From JAOZHU01 sp964632845 (GTDB taxonomy: Archaea > Thermoproteota > Bathyarchaeia > Bathyarchaeales > Bathycorpusculaceae), in contig CAZWDU010000018.1 of NCBI GenBank assembly GCA_964632845.1, positions 1 through 36,629 of the forward strand: a stretch of DNA of 36,629 bases, given 5' to 3'. Below are positions 23,354 through 31,263 of this stretch, piece after piece (the first letter of the stretch is position 1; the number at the start of each line of letters is the position of its first letter). The translations under genes and the position numbers were made by a program. The notes under the pieces are model-generated. The model made no database searches and was not told the origin of the DNA. It worked only from the letters and a program-made list of their open reading frames with translations.

Positions 23354-24103
23354 TTAGGTTGTTGCTGATGAGTCCCATAGGAACTGGAAGTATTCCCTTG
23401 CGAACCCAACTAAGCCCACGTGGTTGCTCCATATTACCAAGCTGGGTTTGTCTTCGCCTAAGAACAGCATGGCTTCTTTTCCGTCGGCTATGACGCCGCC
23501 GCCGAACATGTGGTCTCTGACGCGTAGTTCGCTTACGCTTGTGGTCTTTTTCAGGAAGAGCCAGTCTTCTGTTTTTCCAGCTACCATAAGTTTGGTGTTA
23601 ACGGTTTTTTTCACGCTGCTTAGCAGGGGTTCCGCCATTGCGATTATGGGTCGGGCGAATTCTGGAGCGGCAACCATGACTTCTTTTGTGGCTTTATTGA
23701 GGACCTCGCCCAGCTTCGCCAGCACTGCTTGTTGCCCATGCAGCATCAGCATGTCAGCGCGTTCCACTAGTTCCCGTTTCTCGTACAGGGGCTGCAGTTC
23801 TTCAGCGACCGCTTGCGTCCAGCGCTGGTACTTGTCTTCTATTTTGAGCTTTGTTGTGGCTGCGGCTTCAACTGGCGACACTGGGTAGTATTTGGTGGGG
23901 CGGCTTTCGGAGCTTTTCACCCAGCCTTTCTCTTTCAGCGAGTTTAGGACTTCGTAGATTTTTGAGTAGGGCACCGAGGCTTTGCGGCTTATCTCCATGG
24001 CGGTTAATTCGCCTTCTTCAAGAAGCGCGGTGTAGGCGTCGATTTCGTAAGCGTTCAACCCCATTTCCCTCAGGGTCACGCGCGTGTTTTCACTGATTGA
24101 CAA
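23354..24103 (-). CDS. TrmB-family transcriptional regulator
   Basis: 249 residues. A winged-helix domain occupies about 8-75 (MGLNAYEIDAYTALLEEGELTAMEISRKASVPYSKIYEVLNSL), the TrmB signature; a coiled-coil linker (about 83-112) joins a PLD-like C-terminal domain ending LVIWSNHVGLVGFAREYFQFLW. It starts at TTG after a GGGGG-rich ribosome binding site. TrmB proteins bind sugars or other small effectors and act as repressors or activators depending on site position. It is divergent from the tetraether synthase gene with a 7+7 bp inverted repeat between, a likely shared operator. Effector unknown. Confidence 0.88.
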   Translation of the reverse strand: MSISENTRVTLREMGLNAYEIDAYTALLEEGELTAMEISRKASVPYSKIYEVLNSLKEKGWVKSSESRPTKYYPVSPVEAAATTKLKIEDKYQRWTQAVAEELQPLYEKRELVERADMLMLHGQQAVLAKLGEVLNKATKEVMVAAPEFARPIIAMAEPLLSSVKKTVNTKLMVAGKTEDWLFLKKTTSVSELRVRDHMFGGGVIADGKEAMLFLGEDKPSLVIWSNHVGLVGFAREYFQFLWDSSATT

Positions 24104-24129
24104 GGTTTTCCCCCTCTATCACCTTAGGA

Positions 24130-24172
24130 AAGGTTTGGAAACCTTATTATGTGCTTTGTCCGCTCTTAAGTA
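24130..24172. promoter_or_regulatory. TrmB/tes divergent promoter with inverted repeat operator
   Basis: AAGGTTT-gg-AAACCTT (24130-24145) lies between the two genes, and an extra ACCTT half-site is at 24121-24125. For the TrmB gene it lies just downstream of TATA cataataa (24144-24151, minus), a repressing place. For tes it lies about 20 bases upstream of TATA cttaagta (24165-24172), an activating place. Binding by this TrmB is inferred from position only. Confidence 0.6.
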
Positions 24173-24209
24173 CTTCGAAAGCTCAACAGTTAAAGAGTAA
24201 GTGAAGAAC

Positions 24210-25700
24210 ATGAACGTAATTAAGAGCACGAAAAGCCTCTGTCCCGAATGCCTAAAAGTTGTAGACGCAACCATATTCGAGGACGACGGCAAAGTTTACA
24301 TCAAAAAAGAGTGCGCTGAACATGGCGCTTTTCAAGAGTTGTACTGGTCAAGTTACGATGAGTACCAGCGTGCAGAAAAGTTCAGGTATGACGGCGACGG
24401 TATGGCTAACCCGCGAACCCAAACCGTGCGCGGTTGCCCATACGACTGCGGCATATGCCCCGAACACAAGTCGCACACGGCGCTCGCTATAATTGACGTA
24501 ACCAATAGGTGCAACCTCAAATGTCCAGTGTGTTTCGCGAATGCTGCGGCTGCGGGCTACGTGTACGAGCCTAGCCAAGAGCAGATTATTGAGATGCTGA
24601 AGAACTTGCGGGCGAACCAGCCTGTGCCCGCGGATGCATTGCAGTTTTCAGGCGGAGAACCAACAATCCGCAACGACCTGTTCGATCTGATTCGAAAAGC
24701 AAAAGAACTGGGCATTCACCATGTGGAGGTTAATACGAACGGGGTTCGAATCGCCAATGACCCCGAATACTCGAAACAACTGAAAGAGGCAGGCGTAAGC
24801 ACGATTTACCTGCAGTTCGACGGATTAACGCCTGAAGTGTACAAGTTCATCCGCGGACTCGACCTGCTTGAAATGAAAATGAAAGCCATCGAGAACCTGC
24901 GTGCAGCAGGCTACAACAGCATAGTGCTCGTGGTCACACTCGTCAAAGGCGTCAACGACCACCAACTGGGCGACATCATCCGCTTCGCCGCCAAAAACTT
25001 CGACGTAATCCGATGCGTAAACGTGCAGCCCGTTTCACTATGCGGAAGACTACCGCAAAAGGAACGCGACAAAATGCGCATCACCATCACAGACTTCATG
25101 CAATGCGTCGAAGACCAAACAAACGGCGATATTAAAGTCTCAGACTTCTATCCAGTGCCCGTAGTTGTTCCAGTATCCAAAGCCGTAGGCGCCCTAAAAG
25201 GCAAACGCTACGTAGAATTCACAACACACCCACACTGCGGCATGGCAACCTTCGCCTTAGTGGAAGACGGCAAAATCACCCCAGTCACACGGTACGGCGA
25301 CATAGAAAAATTCCGAGGCTCACTGCAGAAAGTCTACGAAGATGCAATAAAAGGCAGCAAAAGCAAAGCTAAAATACGCTTAGTCGGGTCCGCGCGCCAC
25401 TTGAAGTTCAGTTTTCTCAGAAAATACGTTCTTGGCGTGCTTATGAAAGGTGATTATAAGTCTCTCGGCGACTTCGCGAGAAATGCGCTCATGATATCTT
25501 CAATGCACTTCATGGATCCCTACAACTTTGACTTGGAACGCGTGCAACGATGCGTGATTCACTATGCAGTGCCAGATGGACGTATAATCCCCTTCTGCGC
25601 CATGAACTCCATTCACAGACCTGAAATCGAGAAAAAACTCGGCGTGCCAATCAAAGAGTGGCAAAGCAAGCATAAGGTTGAAATAACTCAGCCCGCCTAA
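24210..25700 (+). CDS. tes: Tetraether lipid synthase (Tes), radical SAM
   Basis: 496-residue radical SAM enzyme of the MJ0619/MA_1486 type, which joins the phytanyl tail ends of archaeal diether lipids into GDGT-type tetraethers. The N-terminus has a zinc-type CPEC (11-14) with C35; next comes the CPYDCGIC cluster-like motif (76-83) and the radical SAM CNLKCPVC with C101, C105 and C108. FSGGEP (SAM-binding) and further Cys near HPHCGMA and RCVIHY...FCAMN match the family's added iron-sulfur sites. ATG 24210 is chosen over GTG 24201, which overlaps the ribosome binding site. Codon endings change to A/C in the middle. S25e follows by 36 bases. Confidence 0.9.
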   Translation: MNVIKSTKSLCPECLKVVDATIFEDDGKVYIKKECAEHGAFQELYWSSYDEYQRAEKFRYDGDGMANPRTQTVRGCPYDCGICPEHKSHTALAIIDVTNRCNLKCPVCFANAAAAGYVYEPSQEQIIEMLKNLRANQPVPADALQFSGGEPTIRNDLFDLIRKAKELGIHHVEVNTNGVRIANDPEYSKQLKEAGVSTIYLQFDGLTPEVYKFIRGLDLLEMKMKAIENLRAAGYNSIVLVVTLVKGVNDHQLGDIIRFAAKNFDVIRCVNVQPVSLCGRLPQKERDKMRITITDFMQCVEDQTNGDIKVSDFYPVPVVVPVSKAVGALKGKRYVEFTTHPHCGMATFALVEDGKITPVTRYGDIEKFRGSLQKVYEDAIKGSKSKAKIRLVGSARHLKFSFLRKYVLGVLMKGDYKSLGDFARNALMISSMHFMDPYNFDLERVQRCVIHYAVPDGRIIPFCAMNSIHRPEIEKKLGVPIKEWQSKHKVEITQPA

Positions 25701-25736
25701 TTCAACAGCGATATTCAACAGGAGCGCAAAACAAGA

Positions 25737-26069
25737 ATGGGTGGCAAAAAGAAAATCGGCTTAAAGCAAATGGAACGTATGCAAAGTAGACAAGCCGAAG
25801 GCGAAACGACGAAAGAGAAAAAGAAAGAAAAAGCTGGACCGCCGAAAGAGAAAAGAACTATAAGTGTAATCGCTCCAGACGTGAAAAACGAGAGAATAGT
25901 TGCGGAAATAAAGAAAATGAACGTTTTAACACCTTATGCGGTAGCTTCCCGCTTCAACATCCGCATAAGTGCAGCGAAAGACTTTTTGGAGCAACTGGAA
26001 ACAGCAGGCACCGTGCAACTGGTTTCAGGAAGCCACAAAATAAAAGTCTACAAGCCCGCAACAGACTAA
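25737..26069 (+). CDS. rps25e: 30S ribosomal protein S25e
   Basis: 110-residue small-subunit protein restricted to Archaea and Eukarya. A lysine/glutamate-rich, probably disordered tail (1-45) leads to the winged-helix core: NERIVAEIKKMNVLTPYAVASRFNIRISAAKDFLEQLETAGTVQLV, then KIKVY. It follows tes closely and precedes an unrecognised gene. Such scattered single ribosomal genes are normal in archaea. The ATG is preceded by AGGAG about 14 bases upstream. Confidence 0.92.
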   Translation: MGGKKKIGLKQMERMQSRQAEGETTKEKKKEKAGPPKEKRTISVIAPDVKNERIVAEIKKMNVLTPYAVASRFNIRISAAKDFLEQLETAGTVQLVSGSHKIKVYKPATD

Positions 26070-26125
26070 TTCTCAAATTCTCATCCCAACTTTCCCATTT
26101 AAAACCACGAGGAGCTAAACCAAAT

Positions 26126-26605
26126 TTGAAATTTCCAGAAAGAGTCTACACCACTGACGAGGTCAAAGCCGCCAAAGAACTAATTGACAACGGCTACAAA
26201 CACCTCTTAACAGTGGAAGGCAGCTCCAGCTTCAAACAAAAAGTCGCCGAAACCCTCGAGTTGATAAAAACCGCAGGGTACTACGAGTTCCTAAGAACTT
26301 ACATCAGGCAAATAATGGAAATCGACGGCTTAACCCAACTTCGCGAAACCGAAGCCGCATTCTGGGCAAACAAGTTCGCAGTAGAAAACCCTGTGGACGC
26401 CGCCAGTCTCCTCATCCAAAAAGCCAGCCAAATGCAAGAATACATAAACGGCGAACTGTACTACGGCGGAGAAGCCGAGAAGCGTTCAATCGAAAAACGC
26501 ATGGAATTCCTACGAGTTCTGCAGAGCAAAACCGCTGACAAAGCAGTAAAAGCCGAGTGCGAGCGGCTGCTGAAAATGTGGGAAGAAAGCTCACTGAGTT
26601 ACTAG
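26126..26605 (+). CDS. Conserved-looking helical protein of unknown function
   Basis: 159 residues, largely helical, starting at TTG after GAGGAGC. It has a KAAKELIDNGYKHLLTVEGSSSFKQKVAETLELIK opening, FLRTYIRQIMEIDGLTQLRETEAAFWANKF in the middle and a charged final helix. No cysteine clusters, membrane segments or nucleotide motifs. The codon pattern (A/C-ending) is like that of neighbouring expressed genes, which supports real coding. It lies 57 bases after rps25e and overlaps the convergent cyclophilin-like gene by 15 bases. I do not recognise the family. Confidence 0.7.
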   Translation: MKFPERVYTTDEVKAAKELIDNGYKHLLTVEGSSSFKQKVAETLELIKTAGYYEFLRTYIRQIMEIDGLTQLRETEAAFWANKFAVENPVDAASLLIQKASQMQEYINGELYYGGEAEKRSIEKRMEFLRVLQSKTADKAVKAECERLLKMWEESSLSY

Positions 26606-26947
26606 CAACTCAACCTTGATTGTGTTTCCGCTCTTAACCTGCTTGAACAATTCCAGATTTCGCGTAATCTTGCCTAAAATGCTTACTGGACTGTAAGGCT
26701 GCGATGTCCCATGAAAAACGCACAGCGCACTGCCCATAGGCCAAAACGCGATGGCGCCTGTTTCCACCGTAGCCTTAGCTTTTTCCTCTCCCATTTTGAC
26801 TGGAATCTCAAAGTAAACCTCTTCCTTCCACAAAGCCGCTCTACCTTCAACTGGCAGCTTGCGCACTATGGTGTCCACGCTTCTCGGCGCCATGAAACGC
26901 ACCAGTTCCCCCTCAGCTTCGCCTAAACCTTCTATCACGAACTTCAC
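26591..26947 (-). CDS. Cyclophilin-like fold protein (DUF369/COG2164)
   Basis: 118 residues from GTG 26947. The sequence follows the DUF369 cyclophilin-like barrel: MKFVIEGLGEAEGELVRF, PRSVDTIVRKLPVEGRAALWKEEVYFEIPV, then AIAFWPMGSALCVFHGTSQPYSPVSILGKI. Members resemble peptidyl-prolyl isomerases, but activity is not established. The start at GTG 26947 overlaps the stop of a 43-residue upstream ORF as GTGA; TTG 26980 would add eleven residues and overlap that ORF by 37 bases. The 3' end overlaps the convergent gene. Confidence 0.82.
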   Translation of the reverse strand: MKFVIEGLGEAEGELVRFMAPRSVDTIVRKLPVEGRAALWKEEVYFEIPVKMGEEKAKATVETGAIAFWPMGSALCVFHGTSQPYSPVSILGKITRNLELFKQVKSGNTIKVELLVTQ

Positions 26948-27075
26948 TTTGACACGCGAGATATCTTCGTCGTCAGCCAATCTTTCACTTTCCTTTCGAG
27001 AAAACCATCCGCCAACTTTTCGAGATAAACTGGTAATAATACAGCCAGTCCATATTTAACTCTTACAGTTGACAT
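26944..27075 (-). CDS. Small 43-residue protein coupled to the cyclophilin-like gene
   Basis: ATG 27075 to TGA 26944. The peptide (MSTVRVKYGLAVLLPVYLEK, then LADGFLERKVKDWLTTKI) has a hydrophobic start and a basic amphipathic helix, and its codons look ordinary. Its stop shares bases with the next gene's start in a GTGA overlap, the typical mark of translational coupling. No Cys or known motif. Function unknown; a short helper or a leader peptide are the options. Confidence 0.5.
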   Translation of the reverse strand: MSTVRVKYGLAVLLPVYLEKLADGFLERKVKDWLTTKISRVSK

Positions 27076-27128
27076 AATCGATTTCTTCGTTCCCAAGACA
27101 GGGCATTCAGAGAAAACCCGCGGTAACA

Positions 27129-27152
27129 CCCAGCATAAACCTTAACGCTGGG
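27129..27152 (-). terminator. Hairpin after the DegT-family gene
   Basis: CCCAGC (27129-27134) and GCTGGG (27147-27152) form a six-bp stem with a 12-base loop, eight bases past the aminotransferase stop. No T tract follows. Confidence 0.35.
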
Positions 27153-27159
27153 CGTCACA

Positions 27160-28263
27160 CTACAGCAGTTGCAACAGCGTTTTGCCTATGTACTCCACTT
27201 GCTCCGCCGTAACATCAGGGTGGACAGGCAACGAGAAAACTTGCTTTGCCGCTTTCTCGGTCTCAGGCAGTTCCCGCTTTCCAAAATTGTCATGGTAATA
27301 CGGCATAAGATGCACAGGATTAGCATAATACACTTCCGCGCCGATACCTTTGTTCTTCAGTTCCGCCACAACCTTGTCGCGTTCACTACCAGCGGCGTCT
27401 CTAAGCCTAACCGTGTACAGGTACCAGCTGTGCTCGCCACCTTTCGGTTCATGCGGCAACTGCAGTCTATCGGTTTCCGCAAGTAGTTCAGTTAACTTTC
27501 TGGCGTTTCCGCGGCGCCTATCAACAAAGGCACGCAGCTTCCCTAATTGCACAGAGCCTATTGCGGCTTGCATCTCGGACATGCGGTAGTTGCAGCCCAG
27601 CATGAGCGAGGCGTACTTAGCTTTTTCACCGTGGGTTCTAATCATACGCAGCGTTTCAGCCATTTCATCGCTGTTTGTGGTTACGACGCCGCCTTCGCCT
27701 GTAGTCATGTTCTTGCTTGCGTAAAGGCTCCAACATGCCATGTCGGCAAAAGCGCCTGCGGGCTTTCCATCCCAAGTTGCGCCGTGAGCTTGGGCTGAAT
27801 CCTCCACAACCGCCAAGCCGTGCTCCACCGCGATTTTTCGGATGGGTTTGATGTCTGCGGGCAACCCGTAAAGGTCCACAGGTACTATGGCTTTGGTCTT
27901 TCGCGTCACGGCTTCTGCGATTGCTACTGGCGAAATGTTGTATGTTTCGGGGTCTATGTCTGCGAAAACGGGGTTGCCTCCAGCCAAGACGACGGCTTCG
28001 GCCGTGGCTACGAAAGTGAAGCTGGGCAGTATAACTTCGTCACCTTGTTTTACGCCTGCGGCTGCGATGGCTGAGTGTAGCGCAGCGGTGCCCGTGTTCA
28101 TGGCTATGGCGTGCTTCGCTGCTGAGAACTCTGCGAATTTCTTTTCAAATTGTGTGACCGCTGGACCTGCGCCTAACGCGTTCGTTAATGGGCCGTTACG
28201 TAAAACTTTGACGACGGCTTCAATTTCTTCTTCGCCTATTTTTGGGAGATTAATAGGAATCAA
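27160..28263 (-). CDS. DegT/DnrJ/EryC1-family PLP sugar aminotransferase
   Basis: 367-residue fold-type I PLP enzyme that aminates (or dehydrates) nucleotide-linked keto sugars for surface glycans. PLP lysine K184 lies in SLYASKNMTTGEGG, D155 in VVEDSAQAHGA binds the ring nitrogen, and NTGTAALHSA holds the phosphate. A C-terminal HSWYLYTVRL and YYANPVHLMPYY give the substrate pocket. It starts at TTG four bases after GGTGA. The NAD-kinase-like gene lies 81 bases upstream with a gaaatata TATA candidate between. The glycan product cannot be named; perosamine- or QdtB-type are both possible. Confidence 0.88.
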   Translation of the reverse strand: MIPINLPKIGEEEIEAVVKVLRNGPLTNALGAGPAVTQFEKKFAEFSAAKHAIAMNTGTAALHSAIAAAGVKQGDEVILPSFTFVATAEAVVLAGGNPVFADIDPETYNISPVAIAEAVTRKTKAIVPVDLYGLPADIKPIRKIAVEHGLAVVEDSAQAHGATWDGKPAGAFADMACWSLYASKNMTTGEGGVVTTNSDEMAETLRMIRTHGEKAKYASLMLGCNYRMSEMQAAIGSVQLGKLRAFVDRRRGNARKLTELLAETDRLQLPHEPKGGEHSWYLYTVRLRDAAGSERDKVVAELKNKGIGAEVYYANPVHLMPYYHDNFGKRELPETEKAAKQVFSLPVHPDVTAEQVEYIGKTLLQLL

Positions 28264-28344
28264 CTTTTCACCCTTCTCAAGCGCGACAGAATACTGTGCG
28301 CAAGCGTGTATATTTCAGTTTACCTGTGATTACGTGGAACAGGC

Positions 28345-29502
28345 TTATTCAATGTGCACTCTGTATTCGACTTTGTAGTCAGCCACAACTTTGACGCCGT
28401 GCGCTCGAAACTCCTTATCCAAGCCGGGGTCGCCCGTGTCCACTCTAAGGCTTTTCAGGCTTCGCAATTTGCCTTCAGTAGCCACGACAGTTATGTTGCC
28501 TAAGCCAACACGGCGAATCACCTGCGGGCTGATTTGCTGGTTGCCCCGCCCAAATATGAAGCCTTGACCGCCAATCGGCGTGACAATTATCTGCGCCGTC
28601 TTGCCGTTGATTGCTTTGAGTAGTTGTTGTTCGTTTGCGTCGCTTACTACGATTTTCTTGTTGCAGAACACGTCCACGCCCAAAAGCGTCTTCTTTGCGT
28701 CTAAGAGGTCGCCGACGGTGCGCGTGGTTGTTCCCGGACCTACGATGTAGAGCACGTCGGGCTGCATGTTTTCGATTATGTAGATTGCTATGGCGGCTTG
28801 GTTGCGAATTTCGCCCTCCGTCATCGGGCTCGCCATCTTGTTCCCTTGAATCAAATGAGGCTCGTAAGGCATCAGCATGTAACCGTGAAGCTCTGCGGAC
28901 ACATGACCTTCTCTGAATGCTTGCTCGTCAACATCCATAACTTCTGCTTCTTTCAAGGGTAGTTCGCCCCATAGGAAGCCTGTGGCTACTCTTGCTGCGG
29001 CTTGGGGGCTTACGGCAAATATGGCGCTGTGCATTTTGACGCCTGTTGGGACGCCAAGCACTGGGCGCGCGGTGCCGACGGCGTGGAGTATATCGCGTGC
29101 TGTGCCGTCTCCTCCGCAGAACACCAGCAAGTCTACGCCCTGCGCCAGCATTTTTTTGGCTGTTTGGCGTGTGTCTTCGGCAATGGTTTCGTTTTTTCGT
29201 TCGCCAAGGACAGTGTATGTGAAGCCGCATTGTTTGGTTTCGTCTTCACCCATGCTTCCAGCTCCCACAAAAAGCCGTAAATACTGCTTAACGGGTTTCA
29301 ACTCGGAAAGAAAAGCTTGCGCCCTTACTGGAGCGATAGGCTTGGCGCCTAGGGATTTGGCGCGGTCAACAATTGCTTTCCCATCGGTTCCTTTGAGCCC
29401 AACAGCGCCCCCCATTCCAGCCACAGGATTAACGATTAAACCTATTATCTTCACATGAAGAGCAAAAGCGTTTTCAGACTGCGACTTATTTTCGGTACTC
29501 AC
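28345..29502 (-). CDS. ATP-NAD kinase-like protein (COG3199)
   Basis: 385 residues, related to NAD kinases and the AcoX group. The kinase motif GGDGTARDI (about 130-138) lies after LLVFC, with an N-terminal GLIVNPVAGMGGAVGLKGTDG and a C-terminal beta-rich part (IIVTPIGGQGFIFGRGNQQ). It starts at GTG with GGTGA six bases ahead; a second GTG at 29454 lacks such a site. Members' substrate is not established; NAD or another metabolite is possible. It is followed by the DegT-type gene, but no pathway link is seen. Confidence 0.82.
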   Translation of the reverse strand: MSTENKSQSENAFALHVKIIGLIVNPVAGMGGAVGLKGTDGKAIVDRAKSLGAKPIAPVRAQAFLSELKPVKQYLRLFVGAGSMGEDETKQCGFTYTVLGERKNETIAEDTRQTAKKMLAQGVDLLVFCGGDGTARDILHAVGTARPVLGVPTGVKMHSAIFAVSPQAAARVATGFLWGELPLKEAEVMDVDEQAFREGHVSAELHGYMLMPYEPHLIQGNKMASPMTEGEIRNQAAIAIYIIENMQPDVLYIVGPGTTTRTVGDLLDAKKTLLGVDVFCNKKIVVSDANEQQLLKAINGKTAQIIVTPIGGQGFIFGRGNQQISPQVIRRVGLGNITVVATEGKLRSLKSLRVDTGDPGLDKEFRAHGVKVVADYKVEYRVHIE

Positions 29503-29624
29503 TAGGCGTCACCAGACAATTCGTATCTAAGCGCTAAATACGAATAAAAGTTAACGATAAAAACATGACCGCGAAAACATAAATCGAAGATAGAAAAAGG
29601 GTTATTTAATGAAAGTAGGGGGAT

Positions 29625-29653
29625 GAGAGGTGTGCTCTCACCAGTTTTTGGTG
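29625..29653 (-). terminator. Twin hairpins directly after trpB2
   Basis: CACCA-TGGTG (29639-29653) and GAGAG-CTCTC (29625-29639) stems lie back to back starting two bases beyond the trpB2 stop. The rest of the 153-base gap (to 29503) holds A-rich sequence with no ORF. Confidence 0.45.
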
Positions 29654-29655
29654 TT

Positions 29656-31068
29656 TTAGAGCGGTTCGCAGCTTATGTATTTCTTGTTGGCGTCTTCTAG
29701 CCAAGGATAGAGTTTAGCTAGTTTATCCATGGATTCTGCTACTTTTTGTGTTGGGTACTCGTAAGGTTTCAGTCTGCCGTTGAAGTATTCATCGTACGCC
29801 TGCATGTCAAAGAATCCGTGACCGCACAGCAAGAAGAGAATTGTTTTTTCTTCCCCTGTCTCTTTGCATCTTACAGCCTCGTCAATGGCCGCTTTTATCG
29901 CGTGAGACGGTTCAGGCGCAGGTATTATGCCTTCGGTGCGGATGAAAAGTTTCGCCGCGTCAAAAACCTCTATTTGGTTGTATGCCTGCGTTTGCAACTG
30001 GTTTTCTGATGCTAACGCGCTTATGGTGGGAGCTATTCCGTGGTAGCGTAGACCACCAGCATGTATCGGCGCTGGGATGAAATCGTGACCCAACGTGTGC
30101 ATGGGAACCAGCGGAGTTATTCGCGCTGTGTCTCCGTGATCGTACTTGTATTCGCCCTTAGTGACCTTTGGGCAAGCCGTCGCTTCTGTGGCTACGAAAC
30201 GCGTTTGTTTAGGTGCTTTTTTAGTAACTTTGTCATAGTAGAACGGCCAGAACAGACCGGAGAAGCTGCTTCCGCCTCCTATGCAGCCGTATATCACGTC
30301 AGGGTAATCTTCCGCGAGTTTCATCTGCTCTTGAGTCTCTAAACCTATGACAGTTTGATGTAATAGAACGTGGTTGAAAACGCTGCCTATGGTGTACTTC
30401 GCTTCGGTTTCGTGGACAAGGGCATCTTCAACTGCTTCGCTGATGGCGATTCCTAGACTGCCAGTGCTGTTAGGGTCTTCAGCCAGAATTTTTCTGCCAC
30501 TCTCTGTTTGCATGCTGGGGCTTGCGTAACATTTTGCTCCAAAAGACTGCATAAACATTTTCCTGTATGGTTTCTGGTCGTAGCTTGCTCGGACCATGTA
30601 GACTGTTGCTTCCAAATTAAACATAGCGGCGGCGAAAGACAAAGCTGAACCCCATTGACCAGCGCCTGTCTCTGTGGTCACCCGTTTAATTCCTGCCTTC
30701 ATATTGTAGTAAGCTTGGGGAACTGCAGTGTTGGTTTTGTGGCTTCCCGCTGGGCTAACGCCTTCATACTTGTAGTAGATTTTTGCAGGAGTCTTCAAAG
30801 CCTTCTCAAGACCCGTGGCTCTGAAAAGAGGTGATGGCCGCCATATCCTGTAGATTTCTCGCACTTCTTCAGGGATTGGTATCCATCGTTCTTGGCTGAT
30901 TTCCTGACCGATGATTTCTTTTGGGAAAATTCGTGGGACAATCCCGACGCCAGGCTCCTTTGTCGCTGGATCAATGAATGGAGGGAGCGGTTTTGGCAAG
31001 TCGGGTACTATGTTGTACCATTGTTTTGGTATTTGGTCTTCGTCTAAAAGTATTTTTTTGCTTGGCAT
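29656..31068 (-). CDS. trpB2: Tryptophan synthase beta chain, TrpB2 type
   Basis: 470-residue PLP enzyme of the TrpB2 branch, joining serine with indole to give tryptophan and usually working without, or only weakly with, TrpA. PLP lysine K111 is in PAGSHKTNTAVPQAY; TTETGAGQWGSALS holds the catalytic Glu; GCIGGGSSFSG binds the phosphate. The long N-terminal extension (about 75 residues before FRATGLEK) and 470-residue length are TrpB2 features; TrpB1 is near 400. No trpA or other trp gene is near. Upstream are TATA ttaatat (31114-31121) and a TGTACA palindrome, pointing to TrpY-like control with the divergent regulator. Confidence 0.92.
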   Translation of the reverse strand: MPSKKILLDEDQIPKQWYNIVPDLPKPLPPFIDPATKEPGVGIVPRIFPKEIIGQEISQERWIPIPEEVREIYRIWRPSPLFRATGLEKALKTPAKIYYKYEGVSPAGSHKTNTAVPQAYYNMKAGIKRVTTETGAGQWGSALSFAAAMFNLEATVYMVRASYDQKPYRKMFMQSFGAKCYASPSMQTESGRKILAEDPNSTGSLGIAISEAVEDALVHETEAKYTIGSVFNHVLLHQTVIGLETQEQMKLAEDYPDVIYGCIGGGSSFSGLFWPFYYDKVTKKAPKQTRFVATEATACPKVTKGEYKYDHGDTARITPLVPMHTLGHDFIPAPIHAGGLRYHGIAPTISALASENQLQTQAYNQIEVFDAAKLFIRTEGIIPAPEPSHAIKAAIDEAVRCKETGEEKTILFLLCGHGFFDMQAYDEYFNGRLKPYEYPTQKVAESMDKLAKLYPWLEDANKKYISCEPL

Positions 31069-31113
31069 CTTCTTCTTTCCTGTTTGTGAGTTGTGAATCG
31101 TACGTGATATGCC

Positions 31114-31121
31114 ATATTAAA
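31114..31121 (-). promoter_or_regulatory. trpB2 TATA box
   Basis: Minus-strand tttaatat, predicting transcription near 31092 and a short leader with AGGAAAG about seven bases before the ATG. The TGTACA palindrome stands eight bases upstream, over the BRE side. Confidence 0.5.
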
Positions 31122-31128
31122 TCTTTTG

Positions 31129-31144
31129 TGTACATATATGTACA
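31129..31144. promoter_or_regulatory. TRP-box-like operator, TGTACA-TATA-TGTACA
   Basis: A perfect 16-bp palindrome with two TGTACA boxes ten bases apart, one helical turn. TGTACA is the consensus TRP box bound by TrpY in Methanothermobacter. It lies upstream of trpB2 and of a divergent HTH-ACT regulator. A weaker CGTACA at 31246-31251 lies between the regulator's TATA and its likely start. Confidence 0.6.
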
Positions 31145-31224
31145 TGGATTAATTAATAGCAACAAAAACGAGGGCTAAACCCCACAAATGAGATTAAATT
31201 CAACTGTTCAATCAGTTAAACCCA

Positions 31225-31251
31225 TTTATACTTAATTGAACAAACGTACAT
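31225..31251 (+). promoter_or_regulatory. Promoter of the HTH-ACT regulator
   Basis: TATA tttatact at 31225-31232, transcription near 31255, and CGTACA at 31246-31251 over the initiation region, a place for autorepression. The predicted leader is about nine bases. Confidence 0.45.
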
Positions 31252-31263
31252 GAAGGACTTGCC

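Noticed and set aside
24736..24750. tRNA T-loop-like ggttcgaatc
   Set aside because: It lies inside the tes coding frame (NGVRIAN) with no acceptor or anticodon stems around it.
27076..27129. Longer start (27129) for the 43-residue ORF
   Set aside because: The added 18 residues (including FSECPVLGTKKS) look unlike the rest and have no ribosome binding site; ATG 27075 is simpler.
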